Below, in pieces: positions 1 to 4,294 of a stretch of 6,228 bases of DNA; the stretch's first letter is position 1, and each line of letters starts with the position of its first letter. This stretch comes from Betaproteobacteria bacterium. GTDB taxonomy: Bacteria > Pseudomonadota > Gammaproteobacteria > Burkholderiales > SG8-39. Both the position numbers and the translations under genes were made by a program. Below the pieces are notes generated by a model. The model ran no database searches, was not told the DNA's origin, and saw nothing but the letters and a program-made list of their open reading frames with translations. The stretch covers positions 1 through 6,228 of the forward strand of contig JAOUGZ010000177.1 of the NCBI GenBank assembly GCA_029865405.1, in the 5' to 3' direction.

Positions 1-1110
1 GGGTCGCACGTGCAGGCTCACGTCATGCAGCGCCGCCTCCGTGCGCGTCTCGTAGGTGAAACTCACCTTCTCGTAGGCGATCTCGCCGCGCGCGCGAGAG
101 AGCGCCACCGTGCCGGCGTCCTCTTCGATCGGCGAGTCGATCATGCCGAACACGCTTTCGGCCGCGGCCAGGCCGCGCTGCAGAGCCGAGTTGACCTGCG
201 TCAGGTGCTTGATCGGCGCGAACAGCATGAGCATGGCGGTGAAGAAGGAGGCGAACTCGCCCACCGTGGTCTGCGCGGCGAGCGCCTCCTGCAGCGCCAC
301 GTACACGATCACCGCCATCGCCGAGGCCGCGAGCAGGTGGGTGACCGGCGTGATCAGCGCCTCGGGCACCTTCTGGCGCATGTTGAAGCCGCGCAGCTGC
401 CCGATGGCGCGCGCAAAGCGCGAGGCCTCGTAGTCCTGGCCGCCGAACACCTTGACCACGCGGTGGCACTCGATGGTTTCCTCGAGCACGTGCACCACGT
501 CGCCCAATGCCCGCTGGGAGGCGCGCGCCATGTTGCGCAGCCGTTGCCCCAGGAGGCGCACGAACAGCGCGACCAGCGGCGCGATCACCAGCGCGATCAG
601 CGTCAGCTTCCAGTTGAGGTAGAACAGCCACGCCAGCAGCAGCACGATGACGATCGAGTCGCGCACTACCACGGTGAGTGCCGTGGTGGCGGCAGCGCTG
701 ACGTTGGCCACGTCGTAGGCGACGCGCGAGAGCAGCGCGCCCGAGCTCTGGTCGTCGAACACGCGCGTTGGAAAGCGCACCAGCCGCGCGAACATGGCCG
801 CGCGCAGATCGAGCACCACCTTGTCCGCGACCCAGGCCATGCTGTAGTGCGAGAAGAAGCTGAAAATGCCGCGCATGACGAAGATGCCCACGATCGCCGC
901 CGCGAACGCGATCGGCGGCCACGCCGAGGTGCCGGCGGCGGCGAAGCCGCCGTCGAGCAGCGGCTTCATGAGCATCGGAAAGAGCGGCTCGGTGGCCGCC
1001 GCGGCGATCATGCCGGCGAGCGCCAGCGCGAACGCCTTGGTGTACGGCCGCACGTAGGACAGCAGGCGCAGGTACAGCGCCCGGCTGCTGTGGCTGCGCG
1101 TAGACGGCAT
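1..1110 (-). CDS. msbA: Lipid A export ABC transporter MsbA (permease plus ATPase), N-terminal 370 residues; 3' end outside window
   Basis: Inner-membrane half-transporter that, as a homodimer, flips core-lipid A to the periplasmic leaflet using ATP. I translated the minus strand from the ATG at 1110-1108; the frame stays open to base 1, giving 370 residues of about 580-600. The six-helix exporter domain fills residues ~20-315. Family-like stretches include LYLRLLSYVRPY (12-23), FARLVRFPTRVFDD (107-120), SSGALLSRVAYDV (122-134) and VFGGQDYEASRF (221-232), the last resembling the MsbA cytoplasmic coupling region. The nucleotide-binding domain begins at ~342 (GEIAYEKVSFTY, whose F-x-Y should supply the A-loop tyrosine, Y353). 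The window ends at LHDVSLHVRP, just before the expected Walker A, so ATPase motifs cannot be checked. The start is chosen because the N-terminus matches family length; no Shine-Dalgarno is visible. It is divergent from the O-antigen ligase gene. Other lipid or peptide exporters are less likely given the LPS neighbours. Confidence 0.93.
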   Translation of the reverse strand, partial: MPSTRSHSSRALYLRLLSYVRPYTKAFALALAGMIAAAATEPLFPMLMKPLLDGGFAAAGTSAWPPIAFAAAIVGIFVMRGIFSFFSHYSMAWVADKVVLDLRAAMFARLVRFPTRVFDDQSSGALLSRVAYDVANVSAAATTALTVVVRDSIVIVLLLAWLFYLNWKLTLIALVIAPLVALFVRLLGQRLRNMARASQRALGDVVHVLEETIECHRVVKVFGGQDYEASRFARAIGQLRGFNMRQKVPEALITPVTHLLAASAMAVIVYVALQEALAAQTTVGEFASFFTAMLMLFAPIKHLTQVNSALQRGLAAAESVFGMIDSPIEEDAGTVALSRARGEIAYEKVSFTYETRTEAALHDVSLHVRP

Positions 1111-1174
1111 GGGCGGATTGTAGCCGCTCGCGCATGCCGGCCCGAATTGCGCAAGCGCTCCCTTTGCGGGTCAA
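1111..1174. promoter_or_regulatory. Divergent intergenic region between msbA and the O-antigen ligase gene
   Basis: These 64 bases must hold the 5' signals of both divergent genes if each is transcribed from here. On the minus strand, TACAAT (1122-1117) resembles a sigma70 -10 box and ends six bases before the msbA ATG; no convincing -35 lies 16-18 bases further out. TTGCGCAA (1147-1154) is a perfect 8-bp palindrome of unknown meaning. No clear promoter is visible on the plus strand, and neither gene has a recognisable Shine-Dalgarno. The promoter reading is inference from a single hexamer. Confidence 0.35.
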
Positions 1175-2446
1175 ATGGCGGCCGTGACAGCGCCGCCCCC
1201 GGTCTACGCGCAACGCATGCTCGACGCGGCACGGATATGCTTTGTCGTCTCTGCCGCCGCGCTGCCGCTGTCCACCGCCGCGACGAATCTCTTCGCGGTT
1301 CTCGGCTTCCTGTCCTGGGCACTCTCCGGGCAATGGCAACCGGCACTCCGGAGCATCACTGCCGAGCCCGTCGCCTGGCTGGGCTGCGCGCTGTTTGCGC
1401 TGCTCGCCCTGGGTATCGGCTGGTCGCTCGTGCCCCCCGCGGAAGCTGCGGCTGCGCTCCTGAAGTACCGCGAGCTGCTCTTCTTCGGCGTGGTGCTTTT
1501 TCTGTTTGCAAACGCGCGCTGGCGCGCGCGGCTGCTCGGCGCATTCTTCGCCGGCGCGCTCGTATTGCTTGCCCTTTCCTACGCCGTGTATCTCGGACTA
1601 TTCACGTACGTCGATGAGCGCGGCTTCTCGAGCGCCGAGAACGCGGTGCTGCTGAAGAACGCGATTACGCACGGCTTCATCATGAGTCTTCTCGCCTACG
1701 GAACGGCGGTTCTCGCCATGCAGCGGCTTGGCTGGCAACGCTGGGCGCTGGCGCTGGTGTCCCTGCTCGCCGCGGCGAACGTCTGGCTCGCGGTGCAGGG
1801 ACGCACGGGCTACGTCGTCCTGGCGATTCTCGTGCTGTGGTTCGCGTACTCGCGCTGGTCCTGGAAAGGCCTCGCCGCTTCCGTAGCGGGACTCGCGCTG
1901 CTCCTCGTCGCCGCGTACCAGTGGGCGCCGGTGTTTCAAACGCGCGTTACCCAGGCAGCGCAGGAGGCGCGCGATTACCGCTTCCAGGGGCATCCGGGCG
2001 AGACCTCCATCGGCTCGCGCCTGCACTTCTGGAAGCGCTCCGCCGAATGGCTGAGCGCACACCCGATCGCCGGCGCCGGCACCGGGGGCTGGGTCGAGGC
2101 GTTCTACGCAGCCACGGAAGGCGACGATGCGTACATGCACAATCGCGACCGCAGTCACCCTCACAACGAGTACGTGCATCTCGCGGTGCAGCTCGGGCCG
2201 TTCGGTGCGGGGCTGTTCGCCGCCATGCTGTTCGTGGCCTTCCGCAACGCGCGCCGGCTGCAGGGCGAATACGCCGCATGGGCGCAGGGGCTCGTGCTCG
2301 CGTTCGCGGTAGGCTCGCTGTTCAACGATCTTCTCTTCGACTCGACCGAGGGCCACCTCTGGGCGCTGGTCGGCGGCGCGTTGTTCGCCGCCGCGCAAGC
2401 TTTGCCGTCGGCGGGCTACTCTGGCGCGGGATCGAAAGCGGACTAG
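1175..2446 (+). CDS. waaL: O-antigen ligase family protein (WaaL/Wzy_C superfamily), polytopic inner-membrane protein
   Basis: Probably transfers an undecaprenyl-linked O-antigen or other glycan onto core-lipid A at the periplasmic face. The 423-residue protein shows about 11 hydrophobic segments (roughly 23-50, 64-87, 99-112, 118-144, 167-206, 210-226, 231-248, 334-357, 368-388, 393-409). A hydrophilic, probably periplasmic loop lies at ~249-333. Family signatures are QGRTGY (208-213) with R210, the Wzy_C-type stretch GSRLHFWKRSAEWL (280-293) with IAGAGTGGW (298-306), and HPHNEY (328-333). The Arg and this His are the conserved periplasmic residues of the ligase family. The ATG at 1175 is the first in-frame start after a stop at 1121; an ATG at 1217 (residue 15) is the alternative, and neither has a good ribosome binding site. 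The superfamily also contains Wzy polymerases and protein O-glycan ligases. The msbA and heptosyltransferase neighbours favour WaaL, but sequence alone does not settle the acceptor. Confidence 0.88.
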   Translation: MAAVTAPPPVYAQRMLDAARICFVVSAAALPLSTAATNLFAVLGFLSWALSGQWQPALRSITAEPVAWLGCALFALLALGIGWSLVPPAEAAAALLKYRELLFFGVVLFLFANARWRARLLGAFFAGALVLLALSYAVYLGLFTYVDERGFSSAENAVLLKNAITHGFIMSLLAYGTAVLAMQRLGWQRWALALVSLLAAANVWLAVQGRTGYVVLAILVLWFAYSRWSWKGLAASVAGLALLLVAAYQWAPVFQTRVTQAAQEARDYRFQGHPGETSIGSRLHFWKRSAEWLSAHPIAGAGTGGWVEAFYAATEGDDAYMHNRDRSHPHNEYVHLAVQLGPFGAGLFAAMLFVAFRNARRLQGEYAAWAQGLVLAFAVGSLFNDLLFDSTEGHLWALVGGALFAAAQALPSAGYSGAGSKAD

Positions 2447-2455
2447 AGCGTCGAC

Positions 2456-3520
2456 TCAGGCCAGCGCAGCGCGCGCCGCGTCGATGACGCGCTCTGCGTC
2501 CATGCGGTCGAGGCAATCGCTGCGGCTTTGTTGATGCCTCTCGCAGCCTTCCTCCTGGCAGGGAACGCAAGCCAGGGATGGGTCCTGCAGCAGCGTGACG
2601 TTGCCCCGGATCTGCAGCGCGAGCACTTTCTCGTAAGGCTGCGAAAGACCGGGCTTTGGCAGCGGGCCCCAGAGGCGCGGGTCGGTCGGGCCGAAGAGCG
2701 CCACGGTGGGCGTGGCGCACGCTGCCGCAAGGTGCGTGGTTGCCGTATCGGGCCCCACGAACAGCGCTGCGCGGCGCAGCAGGTCCGCGGTCTGGGCGAA
2801 GCGCAGCCGGCCGCAGACATCGATCACTGGCTGCTTCACCCCCGACAGCACTTCGCGCACGTAGGCCCGCTCTTCCTCCGACGGCCCGCCGGTAATCACC
2901 ACCCGCAGCCCCTCGGCGTGCAGCCACCCCATCAGCGCGTGCCAGCCAGGCGTATTCCAGCGCTTGTAGCGAAAGCGCGGCGCAAGGTGCAGTACCGCGA
3001 AGCGCTCTTGTTCGGCGTCGAAGCCGAGCACGTCGCGCCAAGCCATGGCGGGCATGCGCGCCGTCGGCGCAACCATTTCCGGCCGCCAGGCGATGCCCAT
3101 CGCCTCGGCCAGCTTGCGGTACGCGACGGGTCGCGCAAGGTCGCGCGGCGAGATCACTTTGTGTGCAAGCGAGAGCCGTTTCCACCAGCCCTTGTCCCAT
3201 TCAGGCGGCACCAGACCCGCGCGCCGCCGCGCGGCGATCAGGCCGCAGAGGTGCGGCCGGTCGGCGGTCTCCGCGATCACTGCCAGGTCGTAGCGGCGCC
3301 ACAGCCGCCGCCATAGCGCAAGCTCCGCGCCGCGCTCGGTGACCAGCACCTCGCGCAGATCGTCGTTACCCTCGAGCACGCCCTCGGTGCCCGCGAATAC
3401 CAGCGCATCGATGCCCGCTCCCGGGTAGGCCGCGCGCAGCGAGCGCAGGAGCGGCGTGGTGAGCAGGACGTCACCCATGAAGCGCAGCGAGACGACGAGG
3501 ATCGAGCCGGGACTCGGCAC
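2456..3520 (-). CDS. waaQ: GT9-family LPS heptosyltransferase, heptosyltransferase III (WaaQ/RfaQ) type
   Basis: Cytoplasmic GT-B glycosyltransferase expected to add a heptose from an ADP-heptose donor to the LPS inner core. The 354 residues match the usual GT9 length. The N-terminal domain carries ILVVSLRFMGDVLLTTPLLR (7-26) with the D17 position of the GDxxxTxP motif, then VFAGTEGVLEGN (41-52), characteristic of the heptosyltransferase III group. The C-terminal nucleotide-sugar domain shows VVITGGPSEEE (207-217), FVGPDTATTHLAAA (254-267) and PTVALFGPTDPRLWGP (271-286). A Cys cluster (C318, C321, C326, C336) sits near the end. It starts with GTG at 3520-3518, one base after the stop of the DUF1499 gene, which suggests translational coupling; ATG at codon 15 would destroy the N-terminal motif and is unlikely. 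Its 3' end faces the ligase gene 9 bases away. GT9 membership is secure; the exact heptose position is inferred from similarity. Confidence 0.9.
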   Translation of the reverse strand: MPSPGSILVVSLRFMGDVLLTTPLLRSLRAAYPGAGIDALVFAGTEGVLEGNDDLREVLVTERGAELALWRRLWRRYDLAVIAETADRPHLCGLIAARRRAGLVPPEWDKGWWKRLSLAHKVISPRDLARPVAYRKLAEAMGIAWRPEMVAPTARMPAMAWRDVLGFDAEQERFAVLHLAPRFRYKRWNTPGWHALMGWLHAEGLRVVITGGPSEEERAYVREVLSGVKQPVIDVCGRLRFAQTADLLRRAALFVGPDTATTHLAAACATPTVALFGPTDPRLWGPLPKPGLSQPYEKVLALQIRGNVTLLQDPSLACVPCQEEGCERHQQSRSDCLDRMDAERVIDAARAALA

Positions 3521-3521
3521 G

Positions 3522-4160
3522 CTAAGTCCCGAGCGCCCGCAGGAACGCGCGGATCCGCCTGGCGTTGGCGCCCACGTCGCCGCGGCCGACCCGCGAGACC
3601 GAGCGCACGTCGATCCGGCTGCCGGCGCCGTCCGCTTCCACCCGGATCACCACGTCGTCCCTGAAGCCGAACCAGAACGTGGTGTCGGTGGCTTCGATGC
3701 GTCCGGCGGCGGCATCCTCCGCCACGATCTCCCATCCCATCTCGCGCGCAGCCTGCAGCGCACGCTTGAACGCGTCCGCGGGCGCGGCATTCATGCGGTG
3801 CGCGCGCAAGTCGGGGTAGGCCCCGGCTTGCGCCTGTGCCACGTCCGGCCCGCCATAGGTCCCGGGGTTCGGGGCGGCGGCGCGTAACGGCAGGATCGCG
3901 ACGAATTCGGGTGGCCGCCCGGTGTCGGTGGTGATGTCGTGGATCGGCGGCAGCGCGCGGGCCTGCCGCAAGGCGTTCCACGGCACGAAGGCCGTGCCCA
4001 GTCCGAGCGCAAGCGCCACGACCAGTGCGACGAGCCCTGCGCGGCGGGTGCGCGGCAGAAGCAGCATCACCAGCGCCAGCGCCGCCACGGCGAGCCCGGC
4101 GAACCCCGCCCAGCGCATGAGCTGAAAGCCGGTGCCATAGTCCCATAGCGCTACGCGCAC
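3522..4160 (-). CDS. DUF1499 domain-containing membrane protein (start probably too short as given)
   Basis: Function is not known for this family. From the GTG at 4160-4158 the product is 212 residues. Two hydrophobic helices at ~12-35 and 41-59 are followed by the DUF1499 domain: PPIHDITTDT (71-80), PPEFVAILPLR (83-93), AYPDL (114-118), MGWEIVAEDAAAGRIEAT (141-158), TFWFGFRDDVVIRV (161-174), SRIDVRSVSRVGRGDVGANA (181-200). This order and spacing are typical of the family, which gives high confidence in identity. GTG 4160 is the only ATG, GTG or TTG start in frame downstream of the receptor gene. However, the frame continues upstream through another hydrophobic helix that family members usually have, so initiation further upstream is likely (see 4161-4232). 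It follows the TonB receptor gene on the same strand by 134 bases (62 if the upstream start is used) and is separated from the heptosyltransferase by one base. A role in the envelope is an inference from this context and the membrane helices. Confidence 0.88.
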   Translation of the reverse strand: MRVALWDYGTGFQLMRWAGFAGLAVAALALVMLLLPRTRRAGLVALVVALALGLGTAFVPWNALRQARALPPIHDITTDTGRPPEFVAILPLRAAAPNPGTYGGPDVAQAQAGAYPDLRAHRMNAAPADAFKRALQAAREMGWEIVAEDAAAGRIEATDTTFWFGFRDDVVIRVEADGAGSRIDVRSVSRVGRGDVGANARRIRAFLRALGT

Positions 4161-4232
4161 CCCCGGCCCCGCGGCGAGCAGAAACAGGGCGGCGATGACG
4201 GAGAGCAGGAGGGGAACGTGGGCGGGTTTCAG
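4161..4232 (-). other. In-frame 5' extension of the DUF1499 gene with candidate CTG start
   Basis: Reading the DUF1499 frame upstream of GTG 4160 gives 24 more residues beginning at CTG 4232-4230: KPAHVPLLLSVIAALFLLAA then GPG, running straight into VRVALWDYGTGFQL. This is a good membrane helix followed by the family-like G-P-G turn. GGAAG (4242-4238) lies five bases before the CTG, a reasonable Shine-Dalgarno spacing. With this start the protein is 236 residues with three helices. No ATG, GTG or TTG occurs in frame here, so the options are CTG initiation, a frameshift or sequencing error linking the ATG at 4255, or a genuinely short protein. Confidence 0.5.
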
Positions 4233-4245
4233 AGCGGCTTCCGAT

Positions 4246-4271
4246 GGCGGAGCATGCGAATCTACCCCGCC
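4246..4271 (-). other. Candidate RNA hairpin in the receptor-DUF1499 gap
   Basis: In the minus-strand transcript, GGCGGGGTA (4271-4263) can pair with TGCTCCGCC (4254-4246) around an 8-base loop. The stem has nine pairs, two of them G-U. No T-run follows, so it does not look like an intrinsic terminator. It ends three bases before the GGAAG that could serve the CTG start of the DUF1499 gene, so it could influence ribosome access or protect an mRNA end. In sequence this GC-rich, a stem of this length could be chance. Confidence 0.3.
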
Positions 4272-4294
4272 CTTCCCGAGAACTGAAGAGCGCG

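Noticed and set aside
23..1339. Minus-strand open frame of 438 codons covering most of msbA.
   Set aside because: It is an alternative frame of the same strand. The correct frame, open to the left edge, gives clear ABC exporter sequence, while this one gives low-complexity Arg/Ala/Gly sequence.
10..1617. Plus-strand open frame of 535 codons antisense to msbA and continuing into the ligase gene, rich in Arg, His and Gln.
   Set aside because: It overlaps a confidently identified MsbA frame on the other strand and the ligase start. Its composition is that of a GC-rich shadow frame with no recognisable domain.
1598..2398. Minus-strand open frame of 266 codons antisense to the ligase gene.
   Set aside because: Shadow of a membrane protein gene with clear O-antigen ligase motifs; no independent evidence of coding.
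2528..3316. Plus-strand open frame of 262 codons opposite the heptosyltransferase.
   Set aside because: Antisense shadow of a well-supported GT9 gene with no domain signature and a His/Arg/Pro-rich composition.
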